Shown: one piece after another, positions 17,761 through 26,123 of the stretch | How the letters are laid out: each line of letters begins with the position of its first letter | How positions within the stretch are numbered: the first letter of the stretch is position 1 | NCBI RefSeq assembly: GCF_042466115.1 | Contig: NZ_JAXHBQ010000001.1 | Location: forward strand, 1,550,001 to 1,614,000 | Length of the DNA stretch: 64,000 nt | DNA from: SW4 sp042466115 | GTDB lineage: Bacteria; Pseudomonadota; Alphaproteobacteria; Rhodobacterales; Rhodobacteraceae | Direction of reading: 5' to 3' | Made by a program: the position numbers and the translations under genes | Notes under the pieces: generated by a model | What the model was told of the DNA's origin: nothing | Database searches by the model: none | What the model saw: only the letters and a program-made list of their open reading frames with translations

Positions 17761-18756
17761 ATGACCCTCATGACGAAATTCCTTTCTGCTTCGGCTGCCT
17801 TGGCACTGACGGCAGGTGCTGCACTGGCCGATCCGGCAGTGCTGTTCGACCTTGGCGGCAAGTTCGACAAGTCCTTCAACGAAAGTGCCTATAACGGTGC
17901 ACAGCGTTGGGCTGAAGAAACCGGTGGTTCTTACGACGAAGTCGAGATCCAGTCAGATGCGCAGCGCGAACAGGCGATCCGCCGTTTTGCCGAAGCCGGC
18001 AACAACCCCATCGTGATGGCGGGCTTTTCGTGGGCCACAGCCCTAAGCGAAGTTGCCGCTGACTATCCTGACACCAAATTCCAGATCATCGACATGGTGG
18101 TTGATGCGCCAAACGTGCGCTCGATCGTATTTGCCGAAGAGCAGGGCTCGTATCTGGTTGGCGTCGCGGCTGCGATGGCATCCGAATCCGGCACCGTCGG
18201 CTTTATCGGCGGCATGGATATCCCGCTTATTCGCAACTTTGCTTGCGGATACGTGCAGGGCGTGCTGGCCACGAACCCAGAAGCAACAGTCGTCGCCAAC
18301 ATGACAGGCACCACGCCTGCCGCCTGGAATGACCCTGTGAAGGGTTCGGAACTGACACTGGCGCAGATCAGCCAGGGTGCTGATGTTGTTTACGCCGCTG
18401 CTGGCGGCACAGGTGTTGGCGTTCTGCAAACGGCCGCAGACGAAGGCATCCTGTCGATCGGCGTGGACAGCAACCAGAACTACCTGCACCCCGGCATGGT
18501 TCTGACATCCATGCTCAAGCGCGTGGACAACGCGGTTTATGACGCACTGATCGCTGGTGAAGATCTGGAAGGCGGCTTTAACGTCATGGATCTGTCCAAC
18601 GGCGGTGTCGGCTATGCGCTGGATGAATTTAACGAGGCCCTGATTTCGGAAGAAATGAAGGCCGCGCTTGATGCTGCATCCGCTGCGATCATTGCAGGCG
18701 AAGTTTCGGTGCACAACTACAACACCGACGAATCCTGCCCTGTTTATGACTTCTAA
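17761..18756 (+). CDS. BMP family nucleoside-type ABC transporter substrate-binding protein
   Basis: Periplasmic binding protein of the BMP/PnrA family, 331 residues, which bind purine nucleosides. It has a signal peptide with cleavage near ALA-DP at about residue 23, then VLFDLGGKFDKSFNESAYNG, the family signature, and the ribose/base-pocket region GFIGGMDIPLIRNFACGYVQG. It is the first gene of an importer locus. A terminator-like hairpin directly downstream probably lowers transcription of the later genes relative to this abundant component. The purine nucleoside substrate is supported by the PNP gene at the end of the locus. Confidence 0.9.
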   Translation: MTLMTKFLSASAALALTAGAALADPAVLFDLGGKFDKSFNESAYNGAQRWAEETGGSYDEVEIQSDAQREQAIRRFAEAGNNPIVMAGFSWATALSEVAADYPDTKFQIIDMVVDAPNVRSIVFAEEQGSYLVGVAAAMASESGTVGFIGGMDIPLIRNFACGYVQGVLATNPEATVVANMTGTTPAAWNDPVKGSELTLAQISQGADVVYAAAGGTGVGVLQTAADEGILSIGVDSNQNYLHPGMVLTSMLKRVDNAVYDALIAGEDLEGGFNVMDLSNGGVGYALDEFNEALISEEMKAALDAASAAIIAGEVSVHNYNTDESCPVYDF

Positions 18757-18784
18757 GTCAGGCAGCTAAGGCCAAGAAAAACGG

Positions 18785-18813
18785 GGCCGCGCCAGTGATC
18801 GGCGCGGCCTTTT
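18785..18813 (+). terminator. Terminator/attenuator after the BMP gene
   Basis: A perfect 9-bp stem, GGCCGCGCC with GGCGCGGCC, a 7-base loop and four T residues. It lies 28 bases after the binding-protein stop and inside the transport locus, so it probably acts as a partial terminator that sets the ratio of binding protein to membrane components. Confidence 0.8.
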
Positions 18814-18833
18814 GCAGATGGGGGAACAAAACG

Positions 18834-19196
18834 ATGAGCGATGCAATCACAACATTCTTTCGTGCCTGGAGCGAAACCGATCCAACGGCGCGGCGCGCAC
18901 TGATTGACGATTCTTTTGCCCCCGGCGGCATCTATTCAGACCCGCGCAGCGGCGCACGCCTTGATGATCACGGCGCGATCTCGGACTACGTTGGCATGTT
19001 CAGCGCCAATGCCCCCGGCTGGACCGCAAGCGTAGAAAAATCAGACGATGTAAACGGCTACCACCGCGCGATCATCGCCTTTGGTGGCAAGGGGCCGGAC
19101 GGCACCGAGATGGTTCAGCACGGCAGCTATTTCGCCACGCTTGATGATGGCGGCAAGCTGACGCTGCTGGCCGGATTCGCGGGCACAGGGGCCTGA
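18834..19196 (+). CDS. NTF2-like (SnoaL-type) small protein
   Basis: A 120-residue protein with the cone-shaped NTF2/SnoaL-like pattern: an N-terminal helix ITTFFRAWSETDPTARRALI, FAPGGIYSDPRSG, then strands ending in HGSYFATLDDGGKLTLLAGF. Members of this superfamily are often isomerases or ligand-binding proteins; no function can be assigned. It stands between the binding-protein and ATPase genes of the nucleoside importer and ends 1 base before the ATPase start, so it is cotranscribed with the transporter. Confidence 0.75.
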   Translation: MSDAITTFFRAWSETDPTARRALIDDSFAPGGIYSDPRSGARLDDHGAISDYVGMFSANAPGWTASVEKSDDVNGYHRAIIAFGGKGPDGTEMVQHGSYFATLDDGGKLTLLAGFAGTGA

Positions 19197-19197
19197 C

Positions 19198-20739
19198 ATG
19201 AACGATATCGCCCCCGCCATTGAACTCAAGGGTATCTCCAAGGCCTTTGGCCCCGTCCAAGCCAACAAGGACATCGCGATCCGCGTGATGCCCGGCACGA
19301 TCCACGGGATCATTGGCGAAAACGGCGCGGGCAAGTCGACACTCATGTCGATCCTTTACGGGTTCTACAAAGCCGACAAAGGCGAGATTTTCATCAGCGG
19401 GCGCAAGGTCCAGATTCCCGACAGTCAGGCAGCAATCGCTGCGGGTATCGGCATGGTATTCCAGCACTTCAAACTGGTCGAAAATTTCACCGTTCTTGAA
19501 AACGTGATCCTTGGGGCCGAGGACGGCGCGATGCTGCGCCCCAGCCTTGCCAAGGCGCGCCGCGAACTCAAGGCGCTGGCCGAGGAATACGGTCTGAACG
19601 TCGAACCCGATGCCGTGATCCAGGACATCGGTGTGGGCATGCAGCAGCGTGTTGAAATCCTCAAGGCGCTTTACCGTCAGGCCGACATCCTGATCCTGGA
19701 CGAACCCACCGGCGTGCTGACCCCCGCCGAAGCCGATCAGCTGTTCCGCATTCTTGAACGCCTGCGCGAAGAAGGAAAAACCATCATCCTGATCACCCAC
19801 AAGCTGCGCGAGATCATGGAAATCACCGACACCGTCAGCGTGATGCGGCGCGGCGAAATGACCGCCACTGTGAAAACCGCCGACACCAGCCCGCCTGAAC
19901 TCGCCGAACTTATGGTCGGGCGCAAAGTGCTGTTGCGGGTCGACAAAGCCCCCGCCAAACCGGGCGAAAAGGTGCTCGAAGTCCGCGATCTGAACATTAC
20001 CGATGACAAGGGCGTGCATCGCCTGAAGGGTGTCTCGTTTGACGTGCGTGCAGGTGAAATCCTCGGGATCGCCGGTGTTGCAGGCAACGGCCAGTCCGAA
20101 CTTCTGGAAGTGCTGGGCGGCTATGAAAAGGCCACCGGCGAAATTCTGGTCAACGGCCAGGAAATCGACCTGACCGGCGGCAAGTCCGATGGCCAAAGCC
20201 GGCGCGCGCGCGGCATCGCCCATGTCCCCGAAGACCGCCAGCGCGAAGGTCTGATCATGGATTACTTCGCCTGGGAAAACATGGTGTTCGGCTATCACAA
20301 AGACCCGAAATATCAGCGCAATCGCCTGTTGATGGACAACACCGCGATCAAGAAAGACACCGCCGACAAGATGGAACGTTTCGACGTGCGCCCGCCCGAT
20401 CCCTTCCTGCAAGCCAAAAGCTTTTCCGGCGGCAACCAACAGAAAATCGTGCTGGCCCGCGAGATGGAGCGCGACCCTGACCTGCTCTTGATCGGGCAGC
20501 CCACACGCGGCGTCGACATCGGCGCGATTGAATTCATCCACCAGCAAATTATCGCCCTGCGCGATCAGGGCAAGGCGATCCTGTTGGTATCAGTCGAACT
20601 TGAGGAAATCCTTTCCCTGTCCGACCGGATCGCCGTCATTTTTGATGGCAAGATGATGGGCGAACGCCTGCCCGCCGACACGGACGAAAACGAACTTGGC
20701 CTGATGATGGCCGGCATGACCAAGGGGGAGGCCGCCTGA
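19198..20739 (+). CDS. ABC transporter ATP-binding protein, nucleoside/sugar type (duplicated ATPase)
   Basis: A 513-residue ATPase with two fused ABC domains, as in nucleoside and monosaccharide importers. The first domain has Walker A GENGAGKST at about 40-48 and Walker B ILILDEPTGVLTPAEA near 164. The second has a degenerate Walker A (GVAGNGQSE), an SGGNQQK signature and LLIGQPTRGVDIGA in place of a canonical Walker B, as is usual for this family. It energises the two permeases that follow; the stop overlaps the next start. Confidence 0.93.
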   Translation: MNDIAPAIELKGISKAFGPVQANKDIAIRVMPGTIHGIIGENGAGKSTLMSILYGFYKADKGEIFISGRKVQIPDSQAAIAAGIGMVFQHFKLVENFTVLENVILGAEDGAMLRPSLAKARRELKALAEEYGLNVEPDAVIQDIGVGMQQRVEILKALYRQADILILDEPTGVLTPAEADQLFRILERLREEGKTIILITHKLREIMEITDTVSVMRRGEMTATVKTADTSPPELAELMVGRKVLLRVDKAPAKPGEKVLEVRDLNITDDKGVHRLKGVSFDVRAGEILGIAGVAGNGQSELLEVLGGYEKATGEILVNGQEIDLTGGKSDGQSRRARGIAHVPEDRQREGLIMDYFAWENMVFGYHKDPKYQRNRLLMDNTAIKKDTADKMERFDVRPPDPFLQAKSFSGGNQQKIVLAREMERDPDLLLIGQPTRGVDIGAIEFIHQQIIALRDQGKAILLVSVELEEILSLSDRIAVIFDGKMMGERLPADTDENELGLMMAGMTKGEAA

Positions 20740-21842
20740 TGGAAAAGATGCCGAAATGGGCCGATGTTGTCCTTGTGCCGCTTGTCTCGCTGCTGCTTGC
20801 CGCAATTATTTCGGCCATTGTGATCCTTGCGATCGGGGAAAACCCATGGGCCGCCTTGAAACTGATGGTCAGTGGCGCACTAGGGTCCAGTTATGGCTGG
20901 GGCTACACGCTGTATTACGCGACAAATTTCATGTTCACGGGGCTTGCCGTGGCCGTGGCCTTTCATGCGCGCATGTTTAACATCGGCGGCGAAGGTCAGG
21001 CGATCCTGGGCGGCTTGGGCGTGGCAATTGTATGCCTTTACATCCCGTGGCCGCACTGGTCGCTTGCAGTCTTGGGGGCCACGGCAGGTGCTGCGCTATT
21101 CGGGGCCGCTTGGGCCATCATCCCTGCGTTTTTGCAAGCCAAACGCGGCAGTCATATCGTGATCACCACGATCATGTTCAACTTTATCGCCGCCGCCTTG
21201 CTGAATTACCTGCTGGTGAACCAACTCAAGGCGCCGGGCATGGAACCCGCCACATCGAAGTTCCCTGAACCCACGCACCTGCCCTCGTTTCAGGACTTGT
21301 TCAGCTTTGGCGAAATCACGCTGTTCCGTGGCACGCCCGCCAATGTTGCGTTCTTTGTTGCCGTGCTGGCCTGTATCGCCGTCTGGGTGCTGATCTGGAA
21401 AACCCGGCTGGGCTATGAAATCCGCGCCTTCGGGCATTCGGAATCGGCCGCGAAATACGCCGGGATCAGCCCGACCAAAATCATCATTGTGTCGATGGTC
21501 ATCTCGGGCGGGTTGGCTGGCATGATGGCCGTGAACAACGTCATGGGCGAAGCGGAACGGCTTGTTTTGAACGCCGTAGAAGGCGCAGGTTTCATCGGTA
21601 TCGCCGTGGCCCTGATGGGGCGAAGTCACCCCGCTGGCGTGTTCATTGCCGCGATCCTGTTCGGGTTCCTTTACCAAGGGGGCGCTGAACTGGCGCTGTG
21701 GACGAAGATCCCGCGCGAAATGATTGTCGTCATTCAGGCGCTGGTGATCATGTTCACGGGCGCGCTTGACCACATGGTGCGTGCACCGCTTGAAAAGGCG
21801 TTCATCGCCTTCAGCAAATCACACGCCAAGGCAGAGGGATAA
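20739..21842 (+). CDS. ABC transporter permease, nucleoside type (subunit 1)
   Basis: A 367-residue BPD_transp_2-type inner-membrane permease with about 9-10 hydrophobic segments. It contains FNIGGEGQAILGGLG and GLAGMMAVNNVMGEAERLV, as in the NupP/YufP family of nucleoside permeases. Its ATG overlaps the stop of the ATPase gene, and the second permease starts 4 bases after its stop. Confidence 0.92.
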   Translation: MEKMPKWADVVLVPLVSLLLAAIISAIVILAIGENPWAALKLMVSGALGSSYGWGYTLYYATNFMFTGLAVAVAFHARMFNIGGEGQAILGGLGVAIVCLYIPWPHWSLAVLGATAGAALFGAAWAIIPAFLQAKRGSHIVITTIMFNFIAAALLNYLLVNQLKAPGMEPATSKFPEPTHLPSFQDLFSFGEITLFRGTPANVAFFVAVLACIAVWVLIWKTRLGYEIRAFGHSESAAKYAGISPTKIIIVSMVISGGLAGMMAVNNVMGEAERLVLNAVEGAGFIGIAVALMGRSHPAGVFIAAILFGFLYQGGAELALWTKIPREMIVVIQALVIMFTGALDHMVRAPLEKAFIAFSKSHAKAEG

Positions 21843-21845
21843 AAC

Positions 21846-22814
21846 ATGGATCTCTTGTTCAACATTCAGGTCTGGGACTCGACCATCCGCCTTGCCACGC
21901 CACTGTTGTTGGCCTGTCTTGCAGGGTTGTTTTCCGAACGTTCCGGCATTTTCGACATCGGGCTTGAGGGCAAGATGCTGGCGGCTGCATTCCTGTCGGC
22001 CGCCGTCGCCTTTACCAGTGGCAGTGTCTGGATCGGCCTGCTTGCGGGGATCGGCGCGTCGATGGCGCTTTCAGCGCTGCATGGCGTTGCGTCCATCACC
22101 TTTCGCGGCAACCAACTGATTTCCGGCGTTGCCATCAACTTTCTGGCCGCGGGCCTGACGGTTGTTGTCGCGCAAAGCTGGTTTTCCCAAGGCGGGCGCA
22201 CGCCTCAACTGGCCGGGGGCGCGCGGTTTGAACCGATTGAACTGCCATTTGCCACAGCACTTGCCGATGTGCCATTCATTGGCCCGATCTATGCCGATCT
22301 GATTTCTGGCCAAACGATCCTTGTTTACGTCGCCCTGATTTGCGTCCCCGCAACGTGGTGGCTGCTTTATCGCACGCGTTTCGGGTTGCGCCTGCGCGCC
22401 GTGGGCGAAAACCCCGCCGCCGTCGATACCGCTGGCGTGTCCGTCGTCGGGCTGCGCTTTGCGGCGGTGATGATCTGTGGCGTGCTGTGTGGCATCGCGG
22501 GTGCATATCTTGCCACCGCATTGCAGGCCGGTTTCACCAAGGACATGACCGCAGGGCGTGGCTATATCGCGCTGGCAGCGCTGATTTTCGCCAAATGGCG
22601 GCCGTGGTATGCACTGTCGGCGACGATCCTGTTTGGCTACTTGCAGGCGATTGCCCTGCGCCCTGACCTGATCGAGCGGACCTTCGGCTTTGAAATTCAG
22701 GGCCAATTGCTGGACGCCCTGCCCTTCATCATGACCGTGGTCATTCTGGCCGGTTTTGTCGGCAAGGCAATCCCACCACGCGCCGGTGGCGAACCCTATG
22801 TCAAAGAGCGCTGA
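21846..22814 (+). CDS. ABC transporter permease, nucleoside type (subunit 2)
   Basis: A 322-residue partner permease of the same superfamily. It starts at the ATG opening MDLLFNIQVWDSTIRLATP and has FDIGLEGKMLAAAFLSA and GLRLRAVGENPAAVDTAG, hallmarks of NupQ/YufQ-type subunits. The 3' end overlaps the start of the purine nucleoside phosphorylase gene by 17 bases. Confidence 0.92.
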   Translation: MDLLFNIQVWDSTIRLATPLLLACLAGLFSERSGIFDIGLEGKMLAAAFLSAAVAFTSGSVWIGLLAGIGASMALSALHGVASITFRGNQLISGVAINFLAAGLTVVVAQSWFSQGGRTPQLAGGARFEPIELPFATALADVPFIGPIYADLISGQTILVYVALICVPATWWLLYRTRFGLRLRAVGENPAAVDTAGVSVVGLRFAAVMICGVLCGIAGAYLATALQAGFTKDMTAGRGYIALAALIFAKWRPWYALSATILFGYLQAIALRPDLIERTFGFEIQGQLLDALPFIMTVVILAGFVGKAIPPRAGGEPYVKER

Positions 22815-23602
22815 CCTTGCGGCCCTGATCCGCACCCGCGCCGGTGATGCGCCGGTGCAGGTCGGCCTGATCCTTGAGCTCGGGCCTTGGGCATCTGGCC
22901 GATGCAGTTGACGGTGTTGCGATCCCTTATGGCGATCTTGACGGTTTTCCCCACGCGGGCGTCAGCGGGCATAACCCCAACCTTGTGATCGGTGATCTGG
23001 AAGGCGTGCGCGTGGCCGTGTTTGGCGGGCGCGCGCATTACTACGAAAGCGGGCGCGGCGATGCGATGCGCCTGCCGCTTGAAGTGCTGCGCGACTTGGG
23101 CGCGGATACGCTGATCGCCACCAATGCGGCTGGATCCATGCGGGCGGACATGGTGACGGGATCAATCATGTGCCTGTCCGATCATATCAACTTTTCCGGC
23201 CTGAACCCGCTTATTGGCGAACCGACGGATGCGCGCTTTGTGCCGATGAAAGACGCCTATGATCTAGGCCTCCGCGCCGCCCTGCGCGCCGCCGCTACGG
23301 CCGAAAACACCGAAATGGCTGACGGCATCTATGCATGGTATTCCGGCCCGTCGTTTGAAACGCCCGCTGAAATTCGCGCGATTGCGATGCTGGGTGCGGA
23401 CGCGGTTGGCATGTCCACTGTCCCCGAAGTGATCCTTGGCCGCTTCCTTGGGCTGCGCTGCGCGGCGATTTCCACGATCACCAACATGGCCGCAGGCATG
23501 AGCGACGAAAACATCAGCCACGAACACACCAAGGCCATGGCCCCCATCGGTGCGGCCAAGCTGGAAAAGGTGCTGCGCCGCTACTTGCGTGACCGCGGAT
23601 AA
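22798..23602 (+). pseudogene. Purine-nucleoside phosphorylase with an apparent 1-base frameshift
   Basis: Phosphorolysis of inosine/guanosine-type nucleosides delivered by the upstream importer. The gene opens at ATG 22798, overlapping the permease stop, and reads MSKSADLAALIRTRAG...QVGLIL. It then runs out of frame into a TGA at 22909. From about 22877 the next frame continues as SGLGHLADAVDG through the rest of a normal PNP (VFGGRAHYYESG, NAAGSM, AWYSGPSFETPAEIRA, GMSTVPEV). Removing the A at 22877 restores the expected LGSGLG phosphate loop. Alternatives are a sequencing error or a shortened product from TTG 22874 (242 residues) lacking the first strand. Confidence 0.8.
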
Positions 23603-23743
23603 ATCCAGTTCCGGTTCAGCCATAGGTCCACAGACCAAAACCGGCCATATTTACCGCCATTTGCCCCCTGCGGCATTTGACTTGCTGGCCAAAGCGGCGT
23701 TTTCTAGGTAAGCGGCCTTATCCATCGCCGGACCCAGACACTT

Positions 23744-24661
23744 ATGCAAATCTATCTTCCCATTGCCGAAGTATCGGTCAACGCCTTCCTCTTGTTGGGG
23801 TTGGGCGGGCTGGTCGGGATTTTGTCGGGTATGTTTGGCGTAGGCGGCGGTTTCCTGATGACGCCGCTGTTGTTCTTTATCGGCATCCCACCCGCTGTCG
23901 CCGTCGCGACCGAGGCCAACCAGATTGTCGCGTCATCCTTTTCCGGTGTGCTGGCGCATTTGAAACGCAAAACCGTCGATCTGCGCATGGGGACGGTGCT
24001 GCTGATTGGCGGACTTGTCGGTGCAGCACTTGGGGTAGTGGTGTTCAACTACCTGCGTTCGTTGGGGCAGGTCGATCTGCTGGTCAAGCTTTGCTATGTG
24101 CTGTTCCTTGGCGTCGTTGGCGGGCTGATGTTTCTGGAAAGCTGGCGCGCGATCCGGCGCAGCAAAAAGGCCGGGGCCGTGCCGGTCCGGCGCAAGCACA
24201 CATGGGTGCATTCGCTGCCCTTCAAGATGAAATTCCGCGTGTCGGGGCTTTATATTTCGGTCATTCCACCGCTGATCGTCGGGGTCGTTGTAGGGATTCT
24301 TGCGGCGATCATGGGTGTTGGCGGTGGCTTTATCATGGTCCCCGCGATGATTTATCTGCTGGGCATGCCAACCAAGGTCGTTGTCGGCACTTCGCTGTTC
24401 CAGATCATTTTCGTGACTGCATTCACCACCCTGCTGCACGCGACAACCAACTTTACCGTCGATATTGCGCTGGCTGTGCTGTTGCTGATTGGCGGCGTGA
24501 TCGGCGCGCAAGTCGGCACACGGATCGGCACACGGATGAAAGCCGAACAACTGCGTATCTGGCTTGCCATCATGGTGCTTGCCGTCTGTGCCAAGCTGGC
24601 GTTCGATCTTTTGGTGATGCCCTCCGAGCTGTATTCAATCGGCGAAAGCGGGCACGCATGA
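23744..24661 (+). CDS. Sulfite exporter TauE/SafE family membrane protein
   Basis: A 305-residue integral membrane protein of the TauE/SafE (DUF81) family, with the duplicated motif GMFGVGGGFLMTPLL near the start and IMGVGGGFIMVPAMI in the second half. Family members are proposed to export sulfite, sulfoacetate or other organosulfur anions. In this window a role in relieving sulfite released from taurine is plausible but not shown, as the gene lies about 19 kb from the tau cluster. Its stop overlaps the next start by 4 bases. Confidence 0.9.
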   Translation: MQIYLPIAEVSVNAFLLLGLGGLVGILSGMFGVGGGFLMTPLLFFIGIPPAVAVATEANQIVASSFSGVLAHLKRKTVDLRMGTVLLIGGLVGAALGVVVFNYLRSLGQVDLLVKLCYVLFLGVVGGLMFLESWRAIRRSKKAGAVPVRRKHTWVHSLPFKMKFRVSGLYISVIPPLIVGVVVGILAAIMGVGGGFIMVPAMIYLLGMPTKVVVGTSLFQIIFVTAFTTLLHATTNFTVDIALAVLLLIGGVIGAQVGTRIGTRMKAEQLRIWLAIMVLAVCAKLAFDLLVMPSELYSIGESGHA

Positions 24662-25413
24662 TCCGGCTGTTCGCCCTGTTGGTGATCCTTGCCCTGCCCG
24701 CCAAGGCCGAAGAAGTTGTGCTGGGCCTGAGCCAGGACGCCGTGGCGATCACGGCAACCTTTGACGGTTCCGACATTTTGCTGTTCGGCGCGGTCAAACG
24801 CGAAGACCCGATTGATCTGGCCAGCGACCTGCAGGTCATCGTGACGATCGCCGGTCCGACCCTGCCCGCCACTGTCCGCCGCAAAGAGCGCCGACTGGGC
24901 ATTTGGGTCAACACCGACGTTGTCGAAATTGATGGTGCGCCCTCCTTTTATGCTGTCGCAACCACGGCCCCGCTAGGCGACATCCTCAGCGATGTGGAAG
25001 ACCTGCGCTACAAGATCAGCATCCCGCGTGCGATCCGGTCAGTCGGTGCGCCGATGGGCGTGACGGATTCCCACAATTTCACGGCTGCACTTATCCGTAT
25101 CCGTGCAGGCAGCGACCTGTATCAGGTGCGCGAAGGCGCGGTGGACCTCGAAGAAAGCACGTTGTTCAGCGCCGCATTTCGCCTGCCCGCCAACCTGACC
25201 GAGGGCGATTATCACGCGCAGATTTACCTGACCCGCAACGGGATTGTCGTCGACGAATACGAAGCAGTTATTCCCGTCGAAAAGGTTGGACTGGAACGCT
25301 GGCTATACAACCTCGCCCATGAAAAGCCGCTGATCTATGGCCTTATGTCAATTGCGATTGCCATCGCGGCGGGCTGGGGTGCATCGGCGATCTTTTCGGC
25401 GCTACGCCGCTAA
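24658..25413 (+). CDS. TIGR02186-type conserved alphaproteobacterial membrane protein
   Basis: A 251-residue protein with a signal peptide (MIRLFALLVILALPAKA), a large extracytoplasmic beta-rich region with FDGSDILLFGAVKRED and RRKERRLGIWVNTD, and one C-terminal membrane helix (LIYGLMSIAIAIAAGWGAS). This layout is that of the alphaproteobacterial family TIGR02186, usually found next to a TauE/SafE gene, as here. Function unknown; the constant pairing suggests a periplasmic accessory to the exporter. Confidence 0.85.
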   Translation: MIRLFALLVILALPAKAEEVVLGLSQDAVAITATFDGSDILLFGAVKREDPIDLASDLQVIVTIAGPTLPATVRRKERRLGIWVNTDVVEIDGAPSFYAVATTAPLGDILSDVEDLRYKISIPRAIRSVGAPMGVTDSHNFTAALIRIRAGSDLYQVREGAVDLEESTLFSAAFRLPANLTEGDYHAQIYLTRNGIVVDEYEAVIPVEKVGLERWLYNLAHEKPLIYGLMSIAIAIAAGWGASAIFSALRR

Positions 25414-26123
25414 CCGCGCCCGATATAGGGCATCTTGGTCGCCATGAACGTCTGGAATTGCACGTTGGCCTCGGGCGGAAGTTGCGCCATGCGCAGCACT
25501 GCATCAGCCACCAACCCCACGTCCATCGTCGCGATGCCGGGCTGCGATTTCGCCAGTTCCGCGACCATATCCGTGCGGGCGTTGCCGATATCGATCTGGC
25601 CGCAGGCAATATCGAACGGGCGACCATCCAGCGACAGCGTCTTGGTCAGCCCCGTCACCCCGTGTTTCGTGGTCGTATAGGTCACTGACCCGTCACGGGG
25701 CACATGGGCGCTGATCGACCCGTTGTTGATGATCCGCCCCCCCTGCGGTGACTGGTGGCGCATCTGGCCAAATGCAGCCCGCGCGCACAGGAACATCCCC
25801 GTCAGATTGACCGCAACGGCGCGGGTCCAGTCGGCCACGGGAATTTCGTCAATCGGCGCGGCGGGTGTGAAAACACCGGCGTTGTTGAACAGCACATCAA
25901 GACGGCCAGCCTTGGCTGCAAAGGTGCTGAATGCCTGCGCAACAGCGCCTTCGTCCGTCACATCACAGGGCAGCACGACAGCACCTCCCTGCCCTGCCGC
26001 GACCTCCTCCAGCAACGCAGCGCGCCGTGCAATCAGCCCGACACGCCAGCCATCTGCCAGAAAAACATCGGCACAGGCGCGCCCAATGCCGCCACTTGCC
26101 CCGGTGATGATGATGCTTTTCAT
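25410..26123 (-). CDS. SDR family oxidoreductase
   Basis: A 237-residue classical short-chain dehydrogenase. It has the cofactor loop GASGGIGRACADVF at 8-21, NNAGVFTPAAP, and the catalytic Ser in NNGSISAHV with YTTTK as the YxxxK pair. The basic residue pattern ARRAALL suggests NADP(H), though this is weak. Substrate unknown. It overlaps the start of the helicase gene's stop region by 4 bases and lies downstream in the same direction, possibly on the lux-helicase transcript. Confidence 0.88.
   Translation of the reverse strand: MKSIIITGASGGIGRACADVFLADGWRVGLIARRAALLEEVAAGQGGAVVLPCDVTDEGAVAQAFSTFAAKAGRLDVLFNNAGVFTPAAPIDEIPVADWTRAVAVNLTGMFLCARAAFGQMRHQSPQGGRIINNGSISAHVPRDGSVTYTTTKHGVTGLTKTLSLDGRPFDIACGQIDIGNARTDMVAELAKSQPGIATMDVGLVADAVLRMAQLPPEANVQFQTFMATKMPYIGRG

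Noticed and set aside
18834..19196. Fourth transporter subunit between the BMP and ATPase genes
   Set aside because: Sequence pattern is NTF2/SnoaL-like and soluble, without signal or membrane helix.
19072..20547. 491-codon minus-strand open frame across the nucleoside ATPase gene
   Set aside because: Shadow of the ATPase, whose Walker and signature motifs are intact on the plus strand.
23677..25413. One 578-codon plus-strand frame covering the TauE/SafE gene and the next gene
   Set aside because: The first part is out of frame with TauE/SafE; only the last 251 codons from ATG 24658 are protein-like.
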